Positions 8,005 through 16,334 of a stretch of DNA of 64,000 nucleotides are shown here, piece after piece. Every line of letters starts with the position of its first letter. The first letter of the stretch is position 1. Under the pieces are notes generated by a model. The model was not told the DNA's origin. It was given only the letters and a program-made list of their open reading frames with translations, and searched no databases. This DNA comes from Nonomuraea sp. NBC_00507 (lineage in GTDB: Bacteria > Actinomycetota > Actinomycetes > Streptosporangiales > Streptosporangiaceae): positions 1,116,001-1,180,000 of the forward strand of contig NZ_CP107853.1 of the NCBI RefSeq assembly GCF_036013525.1, given 5' to 3'. The translations under genes and the position numbers were made by a program.

Positions 8005-8463
8005 ATGCGGACCTTCGCGAATGTTCAGGAGCTCAAGGCGGCCGTCGGCGAGACGTTCGGCCCGACCGAGTGGCGCACCGTCACTCAGGAACAGGTCAAT
8101 CTCTTCGCCGAGGCCACCGACGACCACCAGTGGATCCACGTGGACGTGGAGCGGGCCAAGGAAGGGCCGTTCGGCGGGACGATCGCGCACGGCTATCTGA
8201 CCCTGTCGCTGCTGCCGGCGTTCATGTTCGAGATGGTCAAGGTCGAGGGCATCGCGATGGGCGTCAACTACGGCCTGAACAAGGTCCGCTTCCCCAGGCC
8301 GGTGCCCGTGGGCGCGCGGATCAGGGCGGTGGGCGAGCTCACGGACGTCAAGGGCACCCCGGCCGGCTATCTGTCCAATCTGAAGCTGACGGTCGAGATC
8401 GAGGGCGAGAGGCGCCCTGCCTGTGTGGCCGAGACCCTGAGCTTGTACGTTCCCGCCGAATAA
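8005..8463 (+). CDS. MaoC family dehydratase / R-specific enoyl-CoA hydratase
   Basis: This 152-residue single hot-dog domain protein belongs to the MaoC/PhaJ family, which hydrates trans-2-enoyl-CoA to (R)-3-hydroxyacyl-CoA. The hydratase motif is present: Asp40 and His45 in DDHQWIHVD, followed by FGGTIAHGYLTLSL, the conserved overhang. Length and layout match the family. It begins 10 bp after the propeller gene and may be read from the same transcript, but functional linkage is unlikely. The substrate is unknown. Confidence 0.92.
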   Translation: MRTFANVQELKAAVGETFGPTEWRTVTQEQVNLFAEATDDHQWIHVDVERAKEGPFGGTIAHGYLTLSLLPAFMFEMVKVEGIAMGVNYGLNKVRFPRPVPVGARIRAVGELTDVKGTPAGYLSNLKLTVEIEGERRPACVAETLSLYVPAE

Positions 8464-8551
8464 CCCGGCGTTTCACGTGTAACAGTGACGACGGTACGGC
8501 TGCGTGCTGCCCGGCCATTCCGAGGACGTCGTGGCGCTGTCGATGCGGTCG

Positions 8552-8824
8552 TCACACGATGATCGCGACGACGGCCACGACGGCGAGGAGGCCGAGGTAG
8601 GCCAGCACCAGCCGGGTGTCCCTGAGCAGGCACTTGCTTCGGGTCAGCCCGGCTCGCCGCGCCTTCCAGTAGCCCGCGAACCCGAGCACCGCGAACCCCA
8701 GCACCGCCCACGGCCCGAGCAGCCAGGCCAGGAGCGCGACGGTCGCGTACACGCACAACCTGAGCGGGTCGTACGGCTGGCCCTTCGCCGATGTCTCGCC
8801 AGAGCGAGGATCGTCCGCCGTCAC
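8552..8824 (-). CDS. Small membrane protein in the Lgt-like/radical SAM operon
   Basis: This 90-residue protein has two hydrophobic segments (LCVYATVALLAWLLGPWAV onward, and LVLAYLGLLAVVAVVAIIV at the very C-terminus), with a basic KARRAGLTRSK loop between. GTG 8824 overlaps the stop of the radical SAM gene by four bases (GTGA on the minus strand), so it is the third gene of a tightly coupled operon. I recognise no family. Its location suggests that it anchors or assists the radical SAM enzyme at the membrane (inference). Confidence 0.65.
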   Translation of the reverse strand: MTADDPRSGETSAKGQPYDPLRLCVYATVALLAWLLGPWAVLGFAVLGFAGYWKARRAGLTRSKCLLRDTRLVLAYLGLLAVVAVVAIIV

Positions 8825-10338
8825 GACGTCACCGCCGACAGTCGTTGACGGGAGAGTTGCGGCCAGGCCTGTACGGCGCAGAACGGCGCGCACTGGTCCT
8901 GCTCGGCCCGGGTGCCCACATGCACGCAGCACTGGGTGAGCCGCTCCTCGATCATCGTGGAGATGTCCATGAACGGTTTGATCGTGATGCGTACCACCCG
9001 CTCCCCTAGCATCCTGCGCAGCTTCCTACGCCGGCCCGGGAGCGCCGAGGAGGCGAGGGTGAGGAGGGTGGAGACGCCGAGGTCGCAGTTCTCGCAGATG
9101 TTCCGCCACAGGTCGCCGATCTGCGGGTGAGACAGCGACGACTGCTCGGACAGGAGTCCGAGCAGAGATTCCTGTACGGCAAGCCGCAGTTCCTTCGGGA
9201 TCTCGCTGTCGGCGATGCGGTTGGAGACCAGGCCCAGGTTCTCCTTGAGCCGGTCGTGGCCGATCAGCGCGGTGAGGGAGCGCCAGTGCTGGGCGTCGTC
9301 GCGGATCAGGTAGCCGACCGAGCAGCAGTGGGGGTGGGAGCAGGGCAGGGCGGTGAGGTCGCGCCAGGTCACCAGGCCGCCGGTCTGCGGGCCGAGGCGT
9401 TTGAGCACGCCGGTGTGGGTGAGCCGGTTCATCGGGTCGATGGTGCCGGATCGGCCTGAACCGAACTGGGGTTGCAGGGAGACGCCTCCGACGTACGGGG
9501 TGTCGAGCGCGACGCGTACGACGTCGCCGATCTCGCCGTCGTTGACGCCCAGCGCGGCCGTCATGACCAGGGTGGTGAAGATCTCGCGCGCCGACAGGCG
9601 CTCGAGGGCCGAGGCCTTGAGCCGGCGCAGGTCGCCGCCTCGGTGGTGCCTCGAGGCGTGCTCGGAGGAGCCGTCGTACTGCAGATAGACCTCCACCCGC
9701 TCCCTGTGCTCGGTGAGGAGGTCGAGGAGAGAATCGTCCCTGGCGATGAGGACGCCGTTGGTGTTGATCAGGATGCGGGTGATCGGGCGCTGTTCGAGCT
9801 CGGTCAGCAGGGTTTTGAGCTCGGGGTGGAGGGTGGGCTCGCCGCCGCTCAGCATGAGGACGTCGAGGCGGCCGTTCTCCCTTTCGAGACGTTGGTCCAC
9901 GTTCGCGAGGATGTCGGGGACGGGGACGACGCCGGCGAGGTCAGGGGAGCTGTCGGCGAAGCAGGTGGGGCAGCGCAGGTTGCAGGTCTCGGCGATGTCC
10001 TCGAGAAGAATGCAGGTGTGCTGGGTCTGCATCTCGGGGAGGCCGTTGAGGTACGCGAGGGGGATCGGAGCAAAGTTTCCCGACAGATCCGGTACATGGT
10101 GCTTGGTCGGTGCGGTCCATTCCTCCAGGTATTTGAGGATTTCTGGGTCTTCGTCGTACAAAGTCCGGATCAGGCCGTGTTCGCGGCAGCCCCGCTCCAG
10201 CCATACGCGGCCGTCGCGTTCGGCCAGGTAGCCGCTCAGGCGCTCGACCTTGTCCAGGTCCTGGCCGTGGCAGTGCGGGCAGAACGCGTTGACGTACCTG
10301 AGGATGCGGTCGCCCCGCAGACCCATCCCAGTGTTCAT
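8821..10338 (-). CDS. Radical SAM protein, MJ0619/Tes-like architecture
   Basis: The 505-residue enzyme has the radical SAM cluster motif CNLRCPTC (Cys119, Cys123, Cys126), the GGEP SAM-binding motif (MLSGGEPTLHPE), and additional cysteines before it (CPHC at 20-23 and Cys51 in RGCREHG) and toward the C-terminus. This layout, with an N-terminal Cys-rich segment and the TQHTCILLEDIAETC run-in, fits the group containing MJ0619 methyltransferase and archaeal tetraether lipid synthase; the exact reaction is not determinable. ATG 10338 overlaps the stop of the Lgt-like gene (ATGA) and its own stop overlaps the next gene, so all three are co-translated. A lipid or lipoprotein substrate is plausible from context. 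Confidence 0.8.
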   Translation of the reverse strand: MNTGMGLRGDRILRYVNAFCPHCHGQDLDKVERLSGYLAERDGRVWLERGCREHGLIRTLYDEDPEILKYLEEWTAPTKHHVPDLSGNFAPIPLAYLNGLPEMQTQHTCILLEDIAETCNLRCPTCFADSSPDLAGVVPVPDILANVDQRLERENGRLDVLMLSGGEPTLHPELKTLLTELEQRPITRILINTNGVLIARDDSLLDLLTEHRERVEVYLQYDGSSEHASRHHRGGDLRRLKASALERLSAREIFTTLVMTAALGVNDGEIGDVVRVALDTPYVGGVSLQPQFGSGRSGTIDPMNRLTHTGVLKRLGPQTGGLVTWRDLTALPCSHPHCCSVGYLIRDDAQHWRSLTALIGHDRLKENLGLVSNRIADSEIPKELRLAVQESLLGLLSEQSSLSHPQIGDLWRNICENCDLGVSTLLTLASSALPGRRRKLRRMLGERVVRITIKPFMDISTMIEERLTQCCVHVGTRAEQDQCAPFCAVQAWPQLSRQRLSAVTS

Positions 10339-11069
10339 GCCATGACCTTCCGCTGGAAAAGGGGATCGTAATAACCGCGCCGCCAGCCGTACGCGAGCCG
10401 GAGCGCGAGCAGCGGCAACCCGACGAGCAGGAAACACTGTGGCCCGGTCAGTCCGAGCCAGAGCGTGTCGTTGGCTCTGGTGAACTCGACGATGAAACGG
10501 AAGGCGGCGTACCCGGCGAGGTAGAGGGTGAGCAGCTCGCCGGGCTGTGTGAGCCGCTTTCGGGCCCACATGAGCGCTGCGAATGCGGCGAGCTGGAAGA
10601 TGATCTCGTAGATGAACGACGGGTGCATGGCCTGGCCGGCCAGGCAGCCGGGGCATTCGGGGGTCGTCGCCGGGGCGTGCACGCCCCAGGGCAGGCCGGT
10701 GGGCCGGCCCGGGGCCTCGGTGAGATGGCAGCCGATCCTGCCCACCGCCATGCCGAGCGCCACGGCCGGGGCGAACAGGTCGCCGGTGCGTTCCTTGTAG
10801 CCGATGATCTTCTTGGCGGCGAGCACGCCGACGTACGCGCCGGTCAGGCCGCCGAGGATGCTGCGGGAGCCGTACAGCCAGAGGTTCTGGAGGTCCAGCG
10901 TCTCCAGCCAGCCGGCCAGGCGCATGCCGATGGCGCCGCCGACCAGGGCGCCGGTGACGGCTATCAGCGACTGTTCGTTGAGCGCGCCGCGTCTTCTCGC
11001 CTCGCGTACGAAGACGACGGAGGCCACGAAGACGCCCAGGCCGACGAATATCTCGTGAAGGGGAAGCAT
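10335..11069 (-). CDS. Prolipoprotein diacylglyceryl transferase (Lgt)-like membrane protein
   Basis: The 244-residue protein has about seven membrane helices and the Lgt fold signature AVGRIGCHLTEAPGRPTGLPWGV, split here as AVGRIGCHLTEA and GRPTGLPWGV. It also has MHPSFIYE and the conserved RFIVEF near residues 191-196. Lgt moves diacylglycerol from phosphatidylglycerol to the lipobox cysteine. In the canonical motif GRIGN the Asn is essential in E. coli; here it is Cys113, as in Lgt-like paralogues. It is therefore probably not the housekeeping enzyme. It starts the operon with the radical SAM protein, pointing to a modified lipid-transfer reaction. Confidence 0.8.
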   Translation of the reverse strand: MLPLHEIFVGLGVFVASVVFVREARRRGALNEQSLIAVTGALVGGAIGMRLAGWLETLDLQNLWLYGSRSILGGLTGAYVGVLAAKKIIGYKERTGDLFAPAVALGMAVGRIGCHLTEAPGRPTGLPWGVHAPATTPECPGCLAGQAMHPSFIYEIIFQLAAFAALMWARKRLTQPGELLTLYLAGYAAFRFIVEFTRANDTLWLGLTGPQCFLLVGLPLLALRLAYGWRRGYYDPLFQRKVMA

Positions 11070-11070
11070 G

Positions 11071-11451
11071 TCAGGCGTACAGACCCGGGTTCAGGCCGGT
11101 GCAGATCCCGGCGGACAGGATCGACCACAGCGCCCACCCGATCATGAGCCCGAGGCCGAGGCCCCGGGTCCAGGGTTTGCGGATGATCACGAGGGCTATG
11201 CCGGCGCCCAGGCCGACGAGGGCGAGGACCGCCGTGCCCACCGCCACGGGGAGGATGTTGGAGCCGTTCGAGCCCATGGCCGCGGCGAAGAAGACGAAGA
11301 AGCCGACGATGACGTTGACCACGCTGTAGAGCGCCAGGCCGGCGAACGCGAGCGCGACGACGACGCCGGTGGAGGACCCGCTGGACGGAGGCGGCGGTGG
11401 TCCGTACGGGGGCTGCCAACGGTGGTTCGGGTCGGGCGGCGGCATGCTCAT
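11071..11451 (-). CDS. Small four-helix membrane protein, paralogue of the next gene
   Basis: The 126-residue protein has a proline-rich N-terminus (about 30 residues) followed by three or four hydrophobic helices, and ends in CTGLNPGLYA. The start ATG 11451 (MSMPPPDPN) has GGGGGAGAA eight bases upstream, better than ATG 11469. Its stop is one base from the Lgt-like start, so it may head that operon. It shares the proline-rich head, helix order and identical C-terminal tail with the upstream gene at 11532-11876, so the pair arose by tandem duplication. Family and function are unknown. Confidence 0.7.
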   Translation of the reverse strand: MSMPPPDPNHRWQPPYGPPPPPSSGSSTGVVVALAFAGLALYSVVNVIVGFFVFFAAAMGSNGSNILPVAVGTAVLALVGLGAGIALVIIRKPWTRGLGLGLMIGWALWSILSAGICTGLNPGLYA

Positions 11452-11531
11452 CGGTCGGTTCTCCCCCACGTCGCCATCGGGCTGGAGGCCAGGCTACGGG
11501 CGGGCGATTGCCATCGGATCACAACGTCCAT

Positions 11532-11876
11532 CTACGCGTACAGGCCCGGGTTGAGCCCCGTGCACCAGCCGGCCGTGACGATCGACGTGAGCGCCCAGCC
11601 GATCATCAGACCCAGCCCCAGCCCTAGGGACCACGATCTCCGCATCAGCACGAACACCAGCCCCACACCGATGCCGACGAGCGCCAGGAACCCGGCCCCC
11701 ACCCCGAACGCCACCTCCGACTCGAACGCAATGGCGACGAAGCCGGTGATCACGTTGACGACGAGATAGCCGAAGAACCCGGCGAACGCCAGCCCGACGA
11801 TGAGCCCCGTACGACGAGGCGGCTCCTGCTGTGGCCCTTGAGGTGGCCCCTGAGGCGGCTCAGGCGGCGGCGGCAT
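11532..11876 (-). CDS. Small four-helix membrane protein, paralogue of the previous gene
   Basis: The protein of about 114 residues is organised like its neighbour: a proline/glutamine-rich head, then three or four helices, then the shared ending CTGLNPGLYA. GTG 11882 and ATG 11876 are both possible starts; neither has a strong ribosome binding site. The 80-bp gap to the second copy and same orientation suggest a duplicated pair under one promoter. No enzymatic motif is seen. Confidence 0.65.
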   Translation of the reverse strand: MPPPPEPPQGPPQGPQQEPPRRTGLIVGLAFAGFFGYLVVNVITGFVAIAFESEVAFGVGAGFLALVGIGVGLVFVLMRRSWSLGLGLGLMIGWALTSIVTAGWCTGLNPGLYA

Positions 11877-11900
11877 GCTCACGTCGCACACATTACGGCG

Positions 11901-12536
11901 CTAAGTGCCGCCTGAGTAGTAAATCGCCGCCTGTACCCGGCTCTTCAGTCCCAGCTTGTTGAGCACCCGGCTGACATGCGTCTTCGTCGTGGCCTCCGCC
12001 ATGTCCAGCTCTCTGGCGATCTCGGCGTTGGACATGCCGCGCCCGATGCAGGCCAGCACCTCCCGCTCGCGCGGCGTCAGGCTGTCCGGACCGGCCGCCG
12101 GCTCCCGCCGCGACGGCGTCACCTCCCCGGCGAAGGCCGCGATCAACCTCCGCGTGACCGCCGGCGAGATCAGCCCATCACCACGCGCCACCAGCCGGAC
12201 CGCCTCCACCAGGGACTCGGCGTCGGTGTTCTTCAGCAGGAAACCGGCCGCACCCGCGCGCAGGGCGCCGAAAACGTACTCGTCGACATCGAACGTCGTC
12301 AGGATCAGCACGTCGCTGATCCCCGCCAGCTCCCTGGTGGCCGAGATGCCGTCGAGGCGTGGCATGCGTACGTCCATCAGCACCACATCGGGTCGGAGCT
12401 GCTTGGCCATGGCCACAGCCTGCTCCCCGTCACCCGCCTCGCCGATCACCTCGATGTCCGGCACGCCGCCGAGGATCAAGGCGATCCCGGCCCGGACCGC
12501 CGCGTGATCGTCCGCGACCAACACCTTGATCGTCAC
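11901..12536 (-). CDS. NarL/LuxR-family response regulator
   Basis: The 211-residue protein has a receiver domain with the acidic pair DD at 9-10, phospho-acceptor Asp55 in VLMDVRMP, Thr in ILTTFD and Lys in FLLKN. A LuxR-type helix-turn-helix follows (LTPREREVLACIGRGMSNAE, KTHVSRVLNKL). It starts with GTG 12536, three bases after the histidine kinase stop, and is co-transcribed with it. It presumably activates nearby or distant promoters; the inverted repeat at 13796-13827 upstream of the operon is a possible autoregulatory site. Confidence 0.93.
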   Translation of the reverse strand: MTIKVLVADDHAAVRAGIALILGGVPDIEVIGEAGDGEQAVAMAKQLRPDVVLMDVRMPRLDGISATRELAGISDVLILTTFDVDEYVFGALRAGAAGFLLKNTDAESLVEAVRLVARGDGLISPAVTRRLIAAFAGEVTPSRREPAAGPDSLTPREREVLACIGRGMSNAEIARELDMAEATTKTHVSRVLNKLGLKSRVQAAIYYSGGT

Positions 12537-12539
12537 CTG

Positions 12540-13745
12540 TCACGCACCTTCCTGCCGTACGTTGACCGCAATCGGCCCCGCCCCATTCCCGTGGAAAGTC
12601 TGATGGTCAGAGGTAGGCAGCACGGCGAGCACCCGCCACCGGCCCCGCCCCATGCCGTCCTGCCCACCAGGTCCGGCATCGAGGGAACCTCCGACCAACG
12701 AGGCCCGCTCCCGCATGCCGATCACGCCGGCCCTCGCCCCCGGCAACCGCGCCGCGCCTGCCCCTCCCACGACGTTGTCAACGGTCACCACGACACGCCC
12801 GGCCTCATAGGAAACCACGACGTCAACCGGCGAGTCCCCATGCTTGAGCGCGTTGGTCAACGCCTCCTGCAGAATCCGATAGCCGGCCAGGTCAACGGAG
12901 GCAGGCACCTCACGGACATCCCCGTCGACCCGCAATCCGGCAACGAGCCCCGCCCGCCTGACCCGCTCCACCAAGGTCTCCGCATCGGCCAGGCGCGGCC
13001 GAGTGGCCTCAGGCTCCTCCCCTTCCTGCCGCAACAGTCCGATCATGGACCGCATTTCGGCCATCCCCTTGACGCTGTTCTCCCGTACGGACTCCATGAC
13101 CTTCCGAACCGTCTCCGGATCGAGGTCCTTACGAGAGAGCGCAGCCGTGGACTGGATGGCGATCGCGCTGAAGTGATTGGCGATCATGTCATGCAGCTCG
13201 CGCGCCATACGCGTACGCTCCGCGGCGATGGCCGCCTGCCGATCGAGCTCCGCCAGGTGCGCCACCTGCTCCGCCCGCAGCCGCTCGGCCGCCGCCCGAT
13301 CTCGCTGCTCCCGCAGCACCAGCGCAGTCGTGACCGGCGTGACCAGCACCAACCCCGCCTGGATCCCCATCACGGCCAGCGCTCGCCAGTCCTGGGCGAT
13401 GAACCCGGCCACCGCCCCACCCACCACCGCCAGCGTGGCCGTCACCCCGAGCAGCACCCGAGCAAACCGGGCCGGCCCGTAGAGCACTGCCGCGTACAGG
13501 TTGTCGGTGAACACGAGCACGGTCCCCAAGGACGGCCCCACGAACCCGTCCACGGTGACCGCGACCACCCCGAGCCCCAGGGACAAGAGAGGCGCCCGTT
13601 GCCGCACGAGAACCCCAGCACAAGTGATCGCCAAGGGCACGACGAGCAGCCACTCGGGCACCCCGCGCTCGACATAGGCGCCACCCGCGATCAGCACCAC
13701 ACCCGCCGCGAAGGCCACCACAGCCCCGAACACGACCCACTTCAT
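12540..13745 (-). CDS. Sensor histidine kinase (HisKA_3 type)
   Basis: This is a kinase of about 401 residues with five or six N-terminal membrane helices, a short linker and the HisKA_3 phosphorylation helix ERTRMARELHDMIANHFSAI with His185. An HATPase domain follows, with the N box EALTNALKHG and the G box GVIGMRERA. This architecture is typical of actinobacterial NarL-type systems that sense envelope or drug stress. ATG 13745 (MKWVVFG) is preferred because it begins at the first membrane helix; the frame is open back to 13808. It pairs with the response regulator directly downstream. Confidence 0.9.
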   Translation of the reverse strand: MKWVVFGAVVAFAAGVVLIAGGAYVERGVPEWLLVVPLAITCAGVLVRQRAPLLSLGLGVVAVTVDGFVGPSLGTVLVFTDNLYAAVLYGPARFARVLLGVTATLAVVGGAVAGFIAQDWRALAVMGIQAGLVLVTPVTTALVLREQRDRAAAERLRAEQVAHLAELDRQAAIAAERTRMARELHDMIANHFSAIAIQSTAALSRKDLDPETVRKVMESVRENSVKGMAEMRSMIGLLRQEGEEPEATRPRLADAETLVERVRRAGLVAGLRVDGDVREVPASVDLAGYRILQEALTNALKHGDSPVDVVVSYEAGRVVVTVDNVVGGAGAARLPGARAGVIGMRERASLVGGSLDAGPGGQDGMGRGRWRVLAVLPTSDHQTFHGNGAGPIAVNVRQEGA

Positions 13746-13795
13746 GCTCCTATCCCACCACCCCAGCCCCCTGCCGCCCTCCTGCGAGGGACCTG

Positions 13796-13827
13796 CCTGT
13801 GGATACACACTTCGATGTATCCACAGG
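13796..13827. repeat. Inverted repeat upstream of the two-component operon
   Basis: A perfect 12-bp inverted repeat (cctgtggataca and its complement) surrounds an 8-base centre. Each arm contains GTATCCACA, one base from the DnaA box. It may be an operator of the adjacent operon or a pair of DnaA sites. Confidence 0.45.
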
Positions 13828-13913
13828 CGCGGGGGAACCAGGCGCGGGGGCCATGATTGCGTTAACTGGTTCGAGGCACTCCCTAGAACCCGCTATGCTG
13901 GCTTACGCAACGA

Positions 13914-13986
13914 GCGGCCGTAGCTCAATGGATAGAGCATCTGACTACGGATCAGAAGGTTACGGGTTCGACTCCTGTCGGCCGCG
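13914..13986 (+). tRNA. tRNA-Arg(ACG)
   Basis: The 73-nt cloverleaf has acceptor stem GCGGCCG/CGGCCGC, D-arm TAGCTCAATGGATAGAGC, anticodon stem TCTGA/TCAGA with loop CTACGGA (anticodon ACG, arginine CGN codons) and T-arm ACGGGTTCGACTCCTGT. A TATGCT box at 13894-13899 lies at a suitable distance upstream for its promoter. CCA is not encoded. Confidence 0.97.
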
Positions 13987-13994
13987 CTCACTCG

Positions 13995-14037
13995 AAGGCC
14001 CGCCACCAGGCACATCCTGGAGCGGGCCTTTATGTTT
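13995..14037 (+). terminator. tRNA-Arg terminator
   Basis: Stem aaggcccgc/gcgggcctt with an inner ccagg/cctgg helix is followed by a T-rich tail (tatgttt). It lies nine bases after the tRNA. Confidence 0.8.
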
Positions 14038-14176
14038 GTCAGGACAATCTCGGGATCTTGCTAACACCTTTCACCGTTGCATCGGCTGAGCACGTCAGGC
14101 CTCCACGATTGCCCGGCGGGGGGCCCAACCGTGGGTACGGTATGCGGCGGAATAGCGGCCGATGTCCACGGCGCGA

Positions 14177-14218
14177 AAATGTTGACAGCCGAGTCGGAAA
14201 TGTTGACAGCTGAGTCGG
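14177..14218 (+). repeat. Two tandem 21-bp repeats containing TTGACA
   Basis: Units 14177-14197 and 14198-14218 read aaatgttgacagcYgagtcgg, differing at one base. Each contains a perfect -35-like TTGACA, spaced exactly two helical turns apart, about 40 bp before the alginate-lyase-like gene. No good -10 box is visible at the right distance, so they may be regulator sites rather than twin promoters. Confidence 0.55.
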
Positions 14219-14257
14219 TGGCTGGCTGAATGGACGTCCGCGCCTGGAAGGAAACCC

Positions 14258-15409
14258 TTGCGTCTCGCTCGCCCTTTCGCCGCCACCATGCTCGTGGCCG
14301 CCGCCTTATCCGCCCCGCAGCCCGCGCAGGCGGCCGCCTTCAAGCATCCCGGCGTCCTGGTCAGCCGCGCTCAGCTCGACTTCGTCAAAGCCAACCTCGG
14401 CAAGGAACCGTGGAAGTCTGCCTGGGAAGCCCTGCAACGCAGTTCCTATGCCTCGCTGTCCTACACGGCCAAGCCCCGCGCCGTCGTGGAGTGCGGTATG
14501 TACGGGAACCCCGACCACGGCTGCTCGGACGAGCGTGAGGACGCCAATGCGGCCTACACACACGCCCTGCGGTGGTACCTCACCAAGGACTCCCGCTACG
14601 CCAAGAAGGCGATCCAGATCATGGACGCCTGGTCAGCCGTGATCACCGAACACACCGGGAGCAACGCGCCGCTGCAGACTGGCTTTGCGGGCGCCAACTT
14701 CTCCCGCGCCGCCGAACTCATCAAGCACACCTACACCGGCTGGACCCAGGCCGGCCGGTTCGCCGACAAGCTGCGCACCGTTTACCTTCCGACCGTGATC
14801 GCCGGAAAGCCCAACAACCAGGGCAACTGGGAACTGATCATGACCGACGCCGCCATCGGCATCGCCGTGCACCTCGACGACCGCGCCTCCTTCGACCGGG
14901 CGGTCACGACCTGGCGCGGCAGGCTGCCCGCCTACATCTACCTCACGACGGACGGCTCGCTACCCAAGGCGCCGCCGAACAGCAAGCACGACACCGAAGC
15001 CGAGATCATCGACTACTGGCACGGGCAGACCAAGTTCGTGAACGGCCTGGCCCAGGAAACCTGCCGCGACTTCGGGCACACCGGATGGGGCATCGCGGCC
15101 ATCTCCCACGTCGCAGAGACGGCCCGCCACCAGGGCGTGGACCTGTACGCCGAGGCCAAGCACCGGCTGCGATTCGCGATGGAGTTCCACGCTCGCCTGC
15201 AACTGGGCGCGACGGTGCCATCGTGGCTGTGCGGCGGCAAGGTCACCCTCGGCCTCGGGCCGAACCTCGAAGTCGGCTACAACGCGCTGCACCAGCGTTT
15301 CGGATACGACATGCCCCATGCCGTGAAGTGGGTGAAGCAGAAGCGCCCGGTCGGTGCCTCGCGCTTCCTGGCCTGGGAGACCCTCACCCACGCGAAGAAC
15401 CCGCGCTGA
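14258..15409 (+). CDS. Secreted alginate lyase family protein
   Basis: This 383-residue protein begins at TTG 14258 with GGAAGGAAA just upstream. A Sec signal peptide (RLARPFAATMLVAAALSAPQ ending in AQA/A) precedes the mature domain. The helical toroid resembles the alginate lyase family (PL5-like fold): HPGVLVSRAQLDFVKANL, AYTHALRWYLTKDSRYAKKA and NNQGNWELIMTDAAIGIAV, split here as NNQGNWELIM and TDAAIGIAV. A conserved His sits in the EIIDYWHGQ segment. It would cleave an extracellular acidic polysaccharide by beta-elimination; the substrate is not known. Downstream DNA is decayed, so it may be a survivor of a larger carbohydrate locus. Confidence 0.8.
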   Translation: MRLARPFAATMLVAAALSAPQPAQAAAFKHPGVLVSRAQLDFVKANLGKEPWKSAWEALQRSSYASLSYTAKPRAVVECGMYGNPDHGCSDEREDANAAYTHALRWYLTKDSRYAKKAIQIMDAWSAVITEHTGSNAPLQTGFAGANFSRAAELIKHTYTGWTQAGRFADKLRTVYLPTVIAGKPNNQGNWELIMTDAAIGIAVHLDDRASFDRAVTTWRGRLPAYIYLTTDGSLPKAPPNSKHDTEAEIIDYWHGQTKFVNGLAQETCRDFGHTGWGIAAISHVAETARHQGVDLYAEAKHRLRFAMEFHARLQLGATVPSWLCGGKVTLGLGPNLEVGYNALHQRFGYDMPHAVKWVKQKRPVGASRFLAWETLTHAKNPR

Positions 15410-15430
15410 GCCGCGATGAGTGGATCGGAC

Positions 15431-15537
15431 ACGCCGGACTTCACTCCGACGGCGTGGCCGACATCTTCTCGGCCGCCACCGGAACGCTGACTGTCTGGAA
15501 CAGCGAAGGCGGCAACCCATTCGGCCCGGCCTTTTGA
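15431..15537 (+). pseudogene. Remnant of an FG-GAP/VCBS repeat protein
   Basis: In a frame different from the upstream gene, the DNA encodes SDGVADIFSAATGTLTVW followed by NSEGGNPFGPAF and a stop. This matches one blade of FG-GAP/VCBS repeats found in secreted peptidases and glycosidases of these bacteria. Only one blade remains and there is no start, so it is a gene fragment, probably of a deleted secreted hydrolase. Confidence 0.5.
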
Positions 15538-16040
15538 TCTCCGTACAGCAGCGTTGTATAGCAACGCGGCCTACACGGCCGATCTTCTACAGTGGGTACG
15601 CGCCATGTCCGGGGCACGCAGAAGACGCAGTTGGTGCGAGACCGAGGAACGCCAAGGCCGGCTCGCCAAGCGGCCTGGCTCAGGCACCGCCGAGTTCGCC
15701 CCGGAGGCGGCGGATCCTTTCTTTGGGGAAGACCTGCTCAAGTCATTCTTTGCTGATCTCCAACATGCGCTCCTTCGCCAGGGGAAGGAGCGCGCCGTTC
15801 TGAACCGCCGCGTGATTTTTGGGAGCGGGGCAGATCAGGACGGCGAGGATCCGACACGTCCGTTGCAGGGCCTCGATCCCGCCAGTTGGATCGTGCTCTT
15901 GATGGGCTTCCGCGCTGTCCGTACGGCAAGAGTTATCAGTGCTTCGAGGAGAGGGCTGCGATGCTCGACATCTCTGGACTTGACGATGGCCGTCGCGCGA
16001 GCGGGGACCGCGACGCGTTGCGCCGCCCAAAGGCCGATAA
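15538..16040. other. Gene-poor stretch with no convincing coding sequence
   Basis: About 500 bp between two gene remnants. Open frames exist on both strands because of the GC bias, but none has family features or a ribosome binding site. Base composition is less biased than in the neighbouring genes, in keeping with decayed DNA. Confidence 0.5.
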
Positions 16041-16334
16041 GTCGGGGGGCGGATCCTGCGTCGCCGGCCGGTCGCCGCGCGACTGCTGGTCGCGGCGTTC
16101 TTCTTCAACTTCTTCTACTTGCCGATAGAGGTGGCGCTCCCCCTGTACGTGCGCGGGACGCTGGGCGTCGACGCGTCGGCGCTCGGCCTGCTGTGGGGCG
16201 CGCTGGGTGTGGGCGCGTTCATCGGCGCCTCGCTGGTCAACCAGTTGCGCGACCTGCCGCAGCGGCACGTGCTGATTGCGATCACCGGCTGTGGGCGCTG
16301 TGCCCGATCGTCCTCCCCCCAGCCGGGCAGGTAG
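16041..16334 (+). pseudogene. Remnant of an MFS transporter
   Basis: The frame encodes a stretch typical of the start of the second half of a 12-helix MFS exporter: LLVAAFFFNFFYLPIEVALP, then YVRGTLGVDASALGLLWGAL and GVGAFIGASL. It is cut off upstream by an in-frame TAA at 16038. Downstream, after AIT-G near 16290, the expected continuation LWALCPIVLPPAG is found in another frame, consistent with a 1-bp loss. Both halves of the protein are otherwise missing, so it is a pseudogene. Confidence 0.6.

Noticed and set aside
9472..10371. A 299-codon plus-strand frame
   Set aside because: Antisense to the radical SAM gene, which has a clear CxxxCxxC motif and operon overlaps.
11976..13856. A 626-codon open frame on the plus strand
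   Set aside because: It is antisense to the response regulator and histidine kinase genes, is very rich in Pro, Arg and His, and shows no family features; it is a GC-bias shadow.
13799..14089. An open frame running through tRNA-Arg
   Set aside because: The DNA is fully explained by a tRNA and its terminator; the encoded CRPRS-type stretch is a common artefact at tRNA genes.
14203..14231. A promoter made of TTGACA and CTGAAT before the lyase gene
   Set aside because: The -10 box matches at only three of six positions; reported as a repeat, not as a promoter.
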